A DNA stretch of 57,406 bases from a virus, in IMG/VR virus record IMGVR_UViG_3300044720_000010, positions 1 through 57,406 of that record; one strand, given 5' to 3'. A program made the position numbers and the translations under genes. Positions 15,037 through 25,300 of this stretch are shown piece after piece. The notes beneath the pieces were generated by a model that ran no database searches, was not told the origin of the DNA, and was given only the letters and a program-made list of their open reading frames with translations. Each line of letters begins with the position of its first letter. Position 1 is the stretch's first letter.

Positions 15037-18000
15037 CTAGTTGTGTTTGAAGGTGGCGATTACCGCTTGCTCTCTAGCCGCCGTGGTCCAAGTCCATGTC
15101 GGGTTCCTGGCTGTAGCGGCAGTTTGTACCTCGTAAGCAAGGGCGATGGCAAACGCTACGCCGGGAGCCAAGGCGAGCTGGTCCGTGATTGTACCGACGT
15201 TCACCGATGCCGTAGTAGTTCTGGCATCCCCGAGACCGAATATGATTAGCTCGTTGTCCTGAGTCGGCGTGACACTGTTTGGCTGTAGCGTCGTGGCAGA
15301 AGCCGTCTTGTTGCCGTTTTCGGCGTCAAATATGCCACCATTCGAGAACGCGGCTACCGCGAGGGCGGGGAAGTGACCGCTGGTGTTGTGCGTAAATGTG
15401 TGGCCGCTTCCGACTGTCGGACTTACAACGTAATGCAGTTGGGTCCGACCGCCGCCGCTCCCGGAATCCTGTAAGGTCAAGTGGCTCCACGTATTGCCTT
15501 TGCTGTCCGATATCGCCGTGTTGTCTCCGTTGTCGCACGTAACCATGACAAGCAGAGTGGCGCCTGTCGTGTCGATCGCCGAGGAGGTTACGTTGGACCC
15601 GCCCGTGGTTTGAGCAACGACGTGGGCAATAAGCGTGATCGGTTGGAAGAACGTTGGCCCGTAGAACGTATCGTCCTCGGTCACAAGACCCGGCAATAGC
15701 GTTATTGTACCGGGGACCACTGTGGGAGCGTAGAACGTGTCATCCTCGGTCACGAGGCCCGCCAGTAACGTGCCGCTGCTACTGGTGATCGGATTGTAGA
15801 TGGTGTCGGTGTCGGCGATGAGCCCCGGCAGCAGGTATGCCGACCCCATTGACGCGGTTGGCCCGTAGAACGTATCGTCCTCGGTCACAAGACCCGGCAA
15901 TAGCACCAACAGTTCGTGCGCGATCGTCCACGGCAGGAAGACGTCTGCCTCCGTCAACAGCTCCGGTGATAGTGTGGCTACCCCCATTGTCACTGTTGGC
16001 GGGTAGAAGGTATCCGACTCCCCGAACAACGACGGATACAGCCTGCGTGCAACCAAGTCTGGAGCGTAGAACGTGTCCGTCTCAGTGAACAGACCGGGCA
16101 GCAGGTGGGTCGCACCCCGCGCAACAACAGGTACGAAGAACGTGTCTGTCTCGGTGAACAGTTCCGGCTCTAAGGTTATATCTCCGACGAAAAGCGTCCA
16201 ACGATACTTCTGCCATGACACATAGATGTCCCGAACCGATTCAAGCTCGAAAGTAAGGCGAGAGATCGAGCCGTCTGTGGCAAACATCGCATTAGTGTAT
16301 GTCCATGTGTCCGCCGAGATTCCGGCCACGGTTCGTAGTAATGTTACGCCGTTATAAACTCGGATCGTGTAGGTGGTCCCGGCTTCCGGACCTGTGCTAA
16401 CAGCTTCGTGTTCAAGCAGAAAGTTTCCCTGCGTAATTCGATCGCGATGAGCCCATGTAAAGACAATATCGGCCCCTGCTGCGGTGCCGGTGGTAACGTC
16501 GGCAAAAGGCGTACCGTTGATCTGAAAGTTGCCCGGTGGGTAAGGCCGGCCCTGCCTCCCGCCAATATCGATATCATCGATCGGCGCATCATCCATCGGC
16601 AGCTTGTCGGTACTGGTACGTGTCAGCAGCTTGACGAATACCGTTTCACCGCTGGCGTACTCCCGACCATCGCCTGCCGGCATCGCCGTCTCAAACCATA
16701 CAACAACACTAGCGTCGTGCGGTGCTGGCAAGGTGTCAGCGACACCCCTGGCCACGGTGGCTGTTCCTGCTTCCGTGTCGATGGCGTCTACTCGCATGTA
16801 CTCATCGTCAATGAGTACCGCCGAACCGACTTCGATTTCCGAAGCGATGTCGAACAGCGAAGTGATAGCGGTGATCGACAAACCCGTGTCGTAGTAGCCA
16901 ATCGGATCTACCAGCTCATAAACCGGGTCCCACGAGTTAATGCCTCGCTCGACCCAATCCTCTGCGCCAACCTTGCTGGCGATCACGTAGTCTTGGGAGT
17001 CAGAGTTGGGTGGTTGGGCGAAGACCTTGATCGAGCCCGAATCAGGTTGGACCGTTGCCAGATTTGCCGCTGTAAGGTTCTCAGCGAGATCCTTGTACGT
17101 CATTTCCTCGATACGTCGCACATCTACGACATGCGCAGTACGATCGGGCGGAATCCACGCTGAAGGCTCAACCGAAACAAAGCTGGCCACGTCTAGTGAG
17201 AACACATCTTCTACCGCCGTGATCGTGATCGAGCCGTCGCTTGCCTCATCTATGCGACCGGCACGCAACACCAGCTCGTGAATGCCTCGGCTATGCGCGC
17301 TTATCCGGAAGGCGCCACCTGGCGGAATCGCCCACGCTGCGCGATCGAGCTTGACTGTCAGCCGGCGCAGCTCTCGCGATTGCATTTCGACATCGCGTTG
17401 GGCCAGCCGCAGAGCGAGATCGGCTGTCGGACAGCCAGGATACTCAACCGATGTGCTTATCGTGACACCGAGAGACTGGATAGACGCGAGATCCTGAACG
17501 CGGACTTGCCCATCTTCATCAGTGAGCGGGTCGTGATAGGTCACAACCACTTCGTTGAAACTGGTGTCCGTCGCCGACGACTGATCCTCGCTGATGTCGA
17601 GCAAGCCGGAATTGAAGTCGAACAGCGGCAAGGCTTCAACGGTGTAATCTTTTCGGATTAGCTTTAGCGTCAACAGCCCGGTCGTGCGGTCGATGTATAT
17701 GACACCGCCGATGTGGTTGATGACGGTCTGAACGAATTTATCTATGTCGTCTTCCCGGTTCCACCGGAGACAGAGGCCGAACCCTTCGTCGAACAGGATG
17801 TCCGCTGCTGCTGTGAAAGCTGAATCATCGATCAATGCGGCGGGAAGCCCTCTACCCCACGCCCGGTTGGTAGCGCACTCGTAGATGATGTGAGCCGGGT
17901 TCATCGCGTGGATATCGCTGTCCGGACCCATAAGGATGCGACAGGTATCGATGTTCCAGGGCTCGTTCCTATCCCATCCTGCCGTGTAGCGCCTGACGCG

Positions 18001-18390
18001 CATTTTCCACGGCTTCGGGTAAGGGTTGTTCGACGTGACCCGCCCGTAATAGAACAGGCTCGTAACCCCCCGCCAAGCCGGCCTGAGTCCCGGTAGATGA
18101 TCGTTGATGATCGTGGGCACCGTTTGGTCTGCGGCGCCCATGAGTACCGCTAGGGTGCCCTTAATGCCCCCTTCTTTATCATCCCCGCCGAACAGGTCGG
18201 GCTTGTTGATGTCGAAGATTACGTTGTCGAGAACCTGCCCCGGAGGGTCGATGGCGCCGTTCCACGCCAGGATATCGCCTACCTTGATTGCGACCAGCTC
18301 ATTCACCGGGCCGCGCGACACGCCCATGTGGATCGACATGTAGTAGCGGTAGCCAACAACCTGACTCGTGCCGCCTGACTTGCTAGCCAT
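15037..18390 (-). CDS. tail tip / host-specificity protein (gpJ-like)
   Basis: 1117 aa from the ATG at 18390, preferred over a TTG at 18396. The first roughly 650 residues look like a phage tip-attachment protein: baseplate-like beta domains, with fibronectin-like segments further on. Residues about 730-920 hold eight copies of a 22-residue repeat built around PGL(V/F)TE(D/T)DTFY. The last 150 residues form a separate beta domain (SNVTSSAIDTTGATLLVMV) that may contact the receptor. The gene lies at the end of the tail module, as gpJ does. Confidence 0.8.
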   Translation of the reverse strand: MASKSGGTSQVVGYRYYMSIHMGVSRGPVNELVAIKVGDILAWNGAIDPPGQVLDNVIFDINKPDLFGGDDKEGGIKGTLAVLMGAADQTVPTIINDHLPGLRPAWRGVTSLFYYGRVTSNNPYPKPWKMRVRRYTAGWDRNEPWNIDTCRILMGPDSDIHAMNPAHIIYECATNRAWGRGLPAALIDDSAFTAAADILFDEGFGLCLRWNREDDIDKFVQTVINHIGGVIYIDRTTGLLTLKLIRKDYTVEALPLFDFNSGLLDISEDQSSATDTSFNEVVVTYHDPLTDEDGQVRVQDLASIQSLGVTISTSVEYPGCPTADLALRLAQRDVEMQSRELRRLTVKLDRAAWAIPPGGAFRISAHSRGIHELVLRAGRIDEASDGSITITAVEDVFSLDVASFVSVEPSAWIPPDRTAHVVDVRRIEEMTYKDLAENLTAANLATVQPDSGSIKVFAQPPNSDSQDYVIASKVGAEDWVERGINSWDPVYELVDPIGYYDTGLSITAITSLFDIASEIEVGSAVLIDDEYMRVDAIDTEAGTATVARGVADTLPAPHDASVVVWFETAMPAGDGREYASGETVFVKLLTRTSTDKLPMDDAPIDDIDIGGRQGRPYPPGNFQINGTPFADVTTGTAAGADIVFTWAHRDRITQGNFLLEHEAVSTGPEAGTTYTIRVYNGVTLLRTVAGISADTWTYTNAMFATDGSISRLTFELESVRDIYVSWQKYRWTLFVGDITLEPELFTETDTFFVPVVARGATHLLPGLFTETDTFYAPDLVARRLYPSLFGESDTFYPPTVTMGVATLSPELLTEADVFLPWTIAHELLVLLPGLVTEDDTFYGPTASMGSAYLLPGLIADTDTIYNPITSSSGTLLAGLVTEDDTFYAPTVVPGTITLLPGLVTEDDTFYGPTFFQPITLIAHVVAQTTGGSNVTSSAIDTTGATLLVMVTCDNGDNTAISDSKGNTWSHLTLQDSGSGGGRTQLHYVVSPTVGSGHTFTHNTSGHFPALAVAAFSNGGIFDAENGNKTASATTLQPNSVTPTQDNELIIFGLGDARTTTASVNVGTITDQLALAPGVAFAIALAYEVQTAATARNPTWTWTTAAREQAVIATFKHN
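15632..16190 (-). repeat. eight ~66-bp repeats in the tail-tip gene
   Basis: Eight in-frame repeats encode the core (T/G)E(D/S/T)DTFYxP. Two of them share 48 identical bases (15653-15700 and 15857-15904, 204 bp apart), which signals recent duplication or gene conversion inside the tract. Confidence 0.85.
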
Positions 18391-18556
18391 AGGCAAAACC
18401 TACTACGACGCCACTGCCGATCAGCCCGAGCCCTACCGTCCAGTAAAACGGCTCATCGGAAAACGAGAATGATCCTACCTCTCGTGTACTTATGACCCAC
18501 CCGACCGCCAGCAGTTCAACGCCACACATGAACAGGCCGATGGCAATCCAGATCAT
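18383..18556 (-). CDS. small two-span membrane protein (57 aa)
   Basis: Begins in an ATGA overlap with the preceding gene and overlaps the tail-tip start by 8 bp. Two hydrophobic segments (WIAIGLFMCGVELLAVGWVI and WTVGLGLIGSGVVVGFAYG) flank a short acidic loop. It is unusual inside a tail module. Expression is supported by the overlaps at both ends. Confidence 0.55.
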   Translation of the reverse strand: MIWIAIGLFMCGVELLAVGWVISTREVGSFSFSDEPFYWTVGLGLIGSGVVVGFAYG

Positions 18557-18759
18557 CAAACCCTCTGTGCGTCAGGATCGTTGCGGGCGATCTCAACCAC
18601 CTTCATCGCCAGCGCGTCACCCGTAGCAACAAGTACGCTTTCAGGGAGTCCGTCAGTGATGAAGTCGGACCAGCTAAGCCCTTGCTTGGCGAACCACTTG
18701 CGCGGCTCGCGTGCGCACATCCCGGCGTCCCGAAGGTGTTTGATGGTTACGATTACCAC
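18556..18759 (-). CDS. conserved tail-module protein (67 aa)
   Basis: Short protein with the pattern IKHLRDAGMCAREPRKWFAKQGLSW, which I recognise as a small protein recurring beside tail-tip genes in related phages. The function is not known; a chaperone or assembly role for the tip is a guess from context. Ends in an ATGA overlap with the next gene. Confidence 0.6.
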   Translation of the reverse strand: MVIVTIKHLRDAGMCAREPRKWFAKQGLSWSDFITDGLPESVLVATGDALAMKVVEIARNDPDAQRV

Positions 18760-19011
18760 TTACTTTCCTTTGGCGCTCGCCGGCTTCTTGCGAATGGCTT
18801 CCGACTTGAAGTTGCCGGTATGTAGTACCATCCAATCGGAGGACCAGCAATCACCAAAGATTACTGCTTGCGGTGTGCCCTCTTTGTGCTGCGGAAAGTT
18901 GAAGTCGGCAAACGTTGAAGGCTTTGCGTCGGTACTGACCGGCTTCTTCGCTGTGAGCGCGGTAATCGCAAAAGAAACAACGAGAAGTGCGATGGCCCAA
19001 ATGAAATTCAT
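18760..19011 (-). CDS. tail tip assembly protein with N-terminal hydrophobic segment (83 aa)
   Basis: One N-terminal transmembrane-like helix (IWAIALLVVSFAITALTA) is followed by FADFNFPQHKEGTPQAVIFG. That pattern resembles a short domain found next to tail-tip genes in many siphoviruses, where it may help assemble the tail tip. It overlaps the upstream gene by one base. Functional assignment is tentative. Confidence 0.55.
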   Translation of the reverse strand: MNFIWAIALLVVSFAITALTAKKPVSTDAKPSTFADFNFPQHKEGTPQAVIFGDCWSSDWMVLHTGNFKSEAIRKKPASAKGK

Positions 19012-20222
19012 CAGAACACCGGATCACCAGAGAACGGACTTTTGCCGGGGGTATCGGGGAAGCCGCCGAAGTTGAGGATGTTGTTGAACTTGTCGTTGCA
19101 GACTTGTCGAGTGCGCCGGCAGCCAGGGAAAAAGTTCAGCGATTGGCCGGGTAACAACCCGAACGTACTGCCAAGCAAGATCACCGTGTCTCCTACGTGA
19201 GACTTGATGCCTCGGCGCTCAACGATACCAGCTCGACGTGGGCGCAGCGGATACAAAGCAAGATCACCGTTATCCTGCAATACCAGCGTGTCACCTATGT
19301 CGCCTTTTGTATCTGTAGCAAACAAGACGGTGGAGCCGGCATACAAGACTAAATTACCGTCTTCTTGCAGAGCGAATGAATCTGCTCCCGATTCAGCCGT
19401 ATCCGTCTGCCATAGCGTAGTGATCTCGTTTTGAGTAAGGATGACATTTCCGTTCTCCAGAAACACCAACGCGAACTCGTTGGACGGACTCCGGACAAAA
19501 TCGGTAGGCCGCATGACATCGCCGGGGTTCATCGCAACCACGCCGTCGCTGCCGATCCCTCCTACATCCGTCCCCGTTCTCCATAGCACGGTGCTTGTAG
19601 TCCACTCCAGATAGCCGCCGTCAAAGTAACCATCTTCCAGCGCGGTCAGACCGGCAGCGGTAATAGAGTTGCCGGTAAACGAACCTATTGTGGTTGTAGT
19701 CTTGAAATCTTCCGGGTTCACCTTGCATTGCGAATCGTACAAAGCGTAGGGGCAGCCCCGAGTCCATGATAGCCGCAGGCCGCCGCGTTTGAACGAAGCA
19801 ACGATCGTGGCGCAAGTTATTCGCACCTTAACTTCGTCGAGCTGCGTCATCCCCGAAACCGTACCAACCCACATCACGCGCGCTTCATTGTCATAGCCGC
19901 TTATTATGCCGGCGTGGAGACGGCGAACGGTGACGTATACGGTATCTGAAGGCGTTGCCCCGGATGTCCTGAACATGGCCGGAAAATCTTCCGTGACCGG
20001 CATCGTGATATTCAGTTCGCTGTTGGTAGCCTCTCCATCCTGCTTTACCCCGTCGTCGGATATTGCGGTTGCGGTATAGAGGTTCCCGTCAGGGTCCAGC
20101 ACGTCAACGTCGATTGCATTGTAGCGCCAATAGAAATTTGCGCCCCCGGACACGCGAAGAAACTCATACAGGAGTATCGGAGACCCGTAAAAGTTGGAAG
20201 TCTCTAATAGTTCAAACGCCAT
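19011..20222 (-). CDS. DUF2163/BR0599-type tail tip protein with inserted B-lectin domain
   Basis: 403 aa. Residues about 1-205 match the N-terminal part of the DUF2163/BR0599 family (WTRGCPYALYDSQCKVNP). Residues about 330-395 match its C-terminal part (FFPGCRRTRQVCNDKFNNI, NFGGFPDTPG). Between them, about 208-330, lies a bulb-type mannose-binding lectin module with one perfect QxDxNxVxY motif (QEDGNLVLY, 286-294) and two degenerate ones (LENGNVIL, QDNGDLALY). In gene transfer agents the parent family sits at the tail tip. The insert suggests glycan binding at the host surface. Confidence 0.8.
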   Translation of the reverse strand: MAFELLETSNFYGSPILLYEFLRVSGGANFYWRYNAIDVDVLDPDGNLYTATAISDDGVKQDGEATNSELNITMPVTEDFPAMFRTSGATPSDTVYVTVRRLHAGIISGYDNEARVMWVGTVSGMTQLDEVKVRITCATIVASFKRGGLRLSWTRGCPYALYDSQCKVNPEDFKTTTTIGSFTGNSITAAGLTALEDGYFDGGYLEWTTSTVLWRTGTDVGGIGSDGVVAMNPGDVMRPTDFVRSPSNEFALVFLENGNVILTQNEITTLWQTDTAESGADSFALQEDGNLVLYAGSTVLFATDTKGDIGDTLVLQDNGDLALYPLRPRRAGIVERRGIKSHVGDTVILLGSTFGLLPGQSLNFFPGCRRTRQVCNDKFNNILNFGGFPDTPGKSPFSGDPVF

Positions 20223-20223
20223 A

Positions 20224-22152
20224 TCAAAGCTCCTTCGTGCCTATACTGCGCACGAAAGCCGTTGGCTGGTTCGATCCGAAAATCTCATCCGACGTAACAA
20301 TGTGGTTGCCGTCTTCCAATATAATGTGAGAGTCAGCGTCGGCCGGATTGAAGGTGGTATCGCCCCATGCGACTCCGTTCCGAGGTATCGGTGTTGATCT
20401 AACAAACGGCCCGACCGCGTTCAACTTACCTCTGGCAAACTGAGCGCCAAAGTTACCCGGCCACCCGCAACCGGCGAGGATATAAATCGGTCCTGTTGGT
20501 ATATTGTTTGAGAAATCGAAACCACCGACTGAGGTTTCAGGATCTTGTGTGGGTCCGCCGCTCCCGGTCCATGTGTCCGGACTGCTGGAAGCGTTGCACA
20601 GATAGATCATCTTTTCATCAAGTAACACCAACACTCCAACCCACTGTCCTAACTCTCCGACATCGAATGTGGGCATTCTGTCGGGATAGCCCCAGCCAGC
20701 GTGGCCGCCGCCACCGCTGCCGCCTTTCATAGCTACGAAAGCGCTTCCGGCCAAGGCGGGAAAACTTGTGCTAAAGTCCAACTGTACCGGGTTCGTAAGC
20801 GTGAAATTTTCATCAGCAATACCCACACAGATATTGTACTCGGTCCCCGCATGGATCGGTTGAAACTCAAAGTAGACAACCCGCTGATCACCCTCATCAT
20901 CATCCGTTCCTTCGCCGGAATCATCCTGTCCAGGGAGTGAGAAGGGCGGGTTACGGATCTCCGGAAGGCCACGAAACAGTGTGGTCACGGTAGCCACGCC
21001 GTAGGTATCCGTGTGGTGAACGATCTCGATGCTATCTTGATCGAGCCGACACAGATTCAGAAAACTGATACGCCGAATGGCGCTCATCGGAAGCGCTGCA
21101 TCGAATGCGGACGAAAGGGTGATCCGTTCGGTTGACCCGTCTCCAATTAGCGCCGAACTTAAAACCTGTTTGTAGATCCTGGCGCCACTCCACAAGTGTA
21201 TCAGGATGTGTTCTCGCCCTCGGAACGGACCCTCGAAAGAAGTAAACCCGCACCGCTTCACGTCAAAGCTATGAGAGTCTATCGATATGTTGGCGACTAC
21301 TTCGAAATCCTCGAAAAACGTTGGAACCCATATCGGATACCGTCTGCCTTTCAACAAATAGAGGAACCCACGGATAAAAGCGTGTTTCGCCCTACCCTTC
21401 AGAAAGAACGTGAATTGCTGAACCGTCTGCCCAGCCACGTTCGGTTGAATTCTCGCTCGCTTTCCTGTCTGGTTATCCAGCTCCGCGATGATCCGCTTAT
21501 ATTCATAGGACAAATCGTTTACATCGTTCGGTTCTGTCTCCAGTACAAAATACCCGTTATACAAGCTCAACGTAATCGGAGCCTGCGAAGGGTTGTCCTG
21601 TACCGATGAAAATTTGACCCTGACCTGATACGCTTTATCGGCCTTCCGGTTGGCTTGCGGCATAGCATCGATGCGACATTTCTGCATCGGGTATATCCGG
21701 GTTCCAACCGGCCACGTTCTCGTTAGCGCGGAGCCGGTAATTAGCGTCGTACCGCCTGTGCTCCCAGCGTTCTCCGCGATTTCGTAATCCCAAGGATTGG
21801 CCCCTTGAATAAAGAAGGCCGTATCGTCGTGTAGCTCCGACTCGACGGCTTCAACTTCAAGATACGACGTGCCGGCCGAAGCCGCCACGGTAAGCTTTCG
21901 TATATCGTGCCATATCGGCAGGTAAATATCGGCTCCCCCGACGCGCTCAACGAACATGTCAAACAGCGTCCGGGTGGTTCCGCGCACGGTGAAGGTCATT
22001 TCGAATGACCGGCGTGGCGATGTCCTCATAGAGAACCGCTGCTCGGCACCAATCGGTGACGCCAGGATGCCCGTCATCCATTCAAGAGTTTCGGTGATGC
22101 CATCCGCCCAGTTTGGCGGGATCGACCACACTGGAAGATTTTCAAGTGCCAT
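20224..22152 (-). CDS. distal tail protein with C-terminal SPRY-like domain
   Basis: 642 aa. The first half contains two related segments (SPRRSFEMTFTVRGTTRTLF and QQFTFFLKGRAKHAFIRGF), each followed by a wall of basic/aromatic residues, as in distal tail proteins. Residues about 425-600 have SPRY/B30.2-like features (NICVGIADENF, GQWVGVLVLLDEKMIYLCNA, GPIYILAGCGWPG). SPRY-like lectin folds occur in phage tail tips as ligand-binding modules. The gene follows the tape measure, as expected for a distal tail protein. Confidence 0.7.
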   Translation of the reverse strand: MALENLPVWSIPPNWADGITETLEWMTGILASPIGAEQRFSMRTSPRRSFEMTFTVRGTTRTLFDMFVERVGGADIYLPIWHDIRKLTVAASAGTSYLEVEAVESELHDDTAFFIQGANPWDYEIAENAGSTGGTTLITGSALTRTWPVGTRIYPMQKCRIDAMPQANRKADKAYQVRVKFSSVQDNPSQAPITLSLYNGYFVLETEPNDVNDLSYEYKRIIAELDNQTGKRARIQPNVAGQTVQQFTFFLKGRAKHAFIRGFLYLLKGRRYPIWVPTFFEDFEVVANISIDSHSFDVKRCGFTSFEGPFRGREHILIHLWSGARIYKQVLSSALIGDGSTERITLSSAFDAALPMSAIRRISFLNLCRLDQDSIEIVHHTDTYGVATVTTLFRGLPEIRNPPFSLPGQDDSGEGTDDDEGDQRVVYFEFQPIHAGTEYNICVGIADENFTLTNPVQLDFSTSFPALAGSAFVAMKGGSGGGGHAGWGYPDRMPTFDVGELGQWVGVLVLLDEKMIYLCNASSSPDTWTGSGGPTQDPETSVGGFDFSNNIPTGPIYILAGCGWPGNFGAQFARGKLNAVGPFVRSTPIPRNGVAWGDTTFNPADADSHIILEDGNHIVTSDEIFGSNQPTAFVRSIGTKEL

Positions 22153-22315
22153 CCCGCCTCCGACGAATGATCCGTCTCCGCTTGACTGGCTTGGGTACGG
22201 GACAACCCTCCGTAGCTGTCACAGGAGCAACGGGAACCGGGTCCGGGGTATCCAAGTGGGTCCGAGGCTTCGCGGCTCTCCTAACCCGTTCCTGTGAGGT
22301 TCCCCACGGGGTCAT
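22142..22315 (-). CDS. short basic, proline-rich protein (57 aa)
   Basis: ATG overlaps the tape-measure stop and the frame ends inside the next gene's start. The first half is Pro/Val/Thr-rich and the C-terminus is strongly basic (KRRRIIRRRRDG). It could be a tape-measure accessory peptide or an RNA- or DNA-binding tail. It may also be a chance frame, though the overlaps favour a real gene. Confidence 0.45.
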   Translation of the reverse strand: MTPWGTSQERVRRAAKPRTHLDTPDPVPVAPVTATEGCPVPKPVKRRRIIRRRRDGT

Positions 22316-25300
22316 CCTTTGACGAGCCCCCTTATCGTGGCTGCGTTCCGCACCAGTGTTTGCACGATGACCCGCTCGCCGTGAGCGCTCGCCATTGCGG
22401 CCGGTATCTGGCCTTCGTCCATCACCAGCACACTACGGATATTCACCGCTGACCCGCCGCCACCGTTCATGATGTTGCGCGGGCTGCCGCGAGACAGGAT
22501 CTCCTCGCCACGTTGAAGGATGGCCGCCTGCTCGTCTGGCGCCAGTCCAACCACCTGACCAGAGTGGTAGCGGGGAGCGTTGGTAAACCAGCTCTGTTGG
22601 ACTGGCCGTCGCGGTACGACGGTTTGCCCGACGACACCGCCACCGTGGAATATGAATCCGGCAGCCGATGCACCGGCTGCATCGCCGAAGAAAGTGCCAC
22701 CTGAAGTTAAAGAGAGGCCGCCGCCACTGTCTCCAAACAAGCCCCCGAGTAAGCCGCCAATTCCTCCACCGCCACCGCCCCCACCAATTCCGAATAGCGA
22801 TGATGCCAATTTCAACCCTTCGTACTTCAGAATCGCAGTCGCAATATCCTTTAATAATTGGGCGAAAAATGAGATCGCTGCCTGTTTGGTAGCATCGATA
22901 ACGTCCTTGAATTTTTTCGTCCCTGCGACTAGGCCACCCATCGCCTCGCCGACTGTGTTGAACGCCGTGGTCAAGCCTGTCGAGAATGATTGCTCGACAG
23001 CAGTTTTAATCTCTTTGAACAGTGGCGAGACGTACTGAGCCTGCGACCGGAACTCGGCCACTTTGGCAGTCAGCAACGCGATCTTTTCAGGTGGTAGCGC
23101 CAGCCCTTCGGCCGTCGCCAAGAACTTTTCAAGATTGCTTGCTGCGCCGAGGATCGCCGTACCCGTCAGGTCAAACGCTTCTTTCGTCCTTTTCTCTTTT
23201 TCCGCTATCGTAATATCACCAGCGGCTTCCAGAGCATTATAGGTTTGGACCAGTGTTTGACGGGTTGTTAACGCCTCTTTTCCTGCCGCTTCGTATGAAC
23301 TAAAGGTGGCTTGCCTAAGAGCTGCCGCCCGCTCAACTTCAGTCCGCTTGATAAGACTGTCGTACCGCTCACGGTCAACGGTTGAGGATCGTTCACGCAG
23401 CTTTTCGAGCTGTTTGATCTCGTTGTCGTACCGAAGGTTGACCGCTTCGGTTAATTGGTCAAGTTGAGATTTATTTTGGTTGAGGTTCTGACGGCGAAGT
23501 TCACTGACTTGTTTCTCTGCCGTGTCGAGCTGGTCTTGTTCCTGCTTACGCTTTTGGATATCGGCCCGAGCTTCACCTTCACCGCGTTTGCGGATTGCGT
23601 ACAACTCCTCGTAATTTTCACGGCCGGCAGCAACAGCGTCAGCAACAGCTTTCGAACCGGCAGCTTCAATGGCTACCGCGTTTACTCCGTCCTGTATCCG
23701 CTGTTTTGCATTATCTTGATCGCGTTGGTAAGTCTCCTTGGACTTCTGATCTCTGAAAAGGGCGATTTCTCTATCAATGATCGCCTGAGCTTCGCTTCCT
23801 TTAATGCCTTCATTTTGCAGTCGTAAAAGAATTTCTTCTCGCTTGATCCTTTCTTCCTCGGCCTGACTCGAAGCGCGAACGAGATCAAGTTGACGCTCGG
23901 CATTCCGTAACGCGGTGGCGCCGGCTGCTACCGCCGCAGCGGTAGGCCCACTGGTGACGCCGCCACCGTCGTCAGGTACAATCCGACCGGACGTTGTAGC
24001 CGCCTCACGTCCGCCTATGCTGTAGTGGCCGGCATCCTTGTGGCTGAACGTTGAACCAACGGCGATAGGTAAGCCCCGTTCCGCCGCAATCCCAACCACG
24101 GCTTTGTCCAGCATATCGTACAACGGCCCGCCCGCTGCCATAGATCCCGGAACAGGCTTTCCCGTGTCGTCTACGATCCGAACATCTATTGCTCGACCGG
24201 AAGCGTGCTCCGAGGGCATTCCGGTATCTCTAACCGTAGCACCCGGCCGAAACGTGCTTATCGCCTCGGCTCGATAGCCGGGCGGCAAAGCACTGGTTGC
24301 AGCAGCGAGGATAGCGACGAGAGTTTTAAGCTCCTCCGTGTTTACGGCAAGACTGCCGGTAGAGAACCTGCCTGCTGCTCCAGGGATGGGAGCTGTAACC
24401 GGATCGCCCGGCGCCCCTGTACCCACGGATGGCGTGGTCATGTAACCTGCGGCAGCCCCTACCGCACTACCGACCAGCCCCGCCGCAGTTCTCGTTGGGT
24501 AGGTTATGACGCTAAGATAACCACTGATAATCTTTAACGCAGCCTGAACTTTGGGACCATCAAGAGTGCTGACAAAACGATCTACAGCTTCGATACCTTT
24601 CGAAAGACCGTCAACAAGACTCGTAACATTCGTGATGACAGAATTAAACGCGCTGCTCTCACCCAACTTATCGATGAAACTGTTCCACGATGTACGCAGT
24701 TTTATCACAGCCTCATCAAATGGACTTAATTTCTCTTTCCTGGCTTTGTCGTATGTCTCACCAAGGAGACGAAGAATCTCAATTTGGGCTTGCTGCTCTT
24801 TTCCCGCGAGAAACAGCCCACGAATGTACTCTGCGTTCTTCGCCCCGATCGCCGGGTACACAGCAACGAGTCGATCAAATGCCTCAATGCCACCGGATAT
24901 CCCGGTAGTCAGATCCTTCATCGCTTCCGGCACAGTCTTGCCGGTAACAAGAGCCATCGCCTGAGCCGCCAAAGCGACTTCTCGCAGCTTATCCGGACGA
25001 ACGTTCGCGTCAAGCGCGGTTCGAATAGCTTTCCCGGCATCATCCCAAGCCACGCCGAGATCGCGAAGTTCTTTCCGTAGAGTGGTAAGAGATCCTACGT
25101 TTTGATCGGCTGCATACTTATTGGCCGTCAGAAGCGCGGTAAATTCCCGGTTTGATGACAGCGTTTGTAAACGCGCCGTCAGCGCCTCAACCCCAACAGT
25201 CACCGCGCCAACAGCCACAGCCACAACTGGAAGCCAGCGTAGAGCGGCCATCCCGAAGATTTGAAAAAACTGTCCGCCCTGCTGAGCGAGTATTTGAATC

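Noticed and set aside
16408-17163. 251-codon plus-strand frame opposite the tail-tip gene
   Set aside because: Shadow of a high-GC coding strand; no ribosome site, signature or neighbours on that strand.
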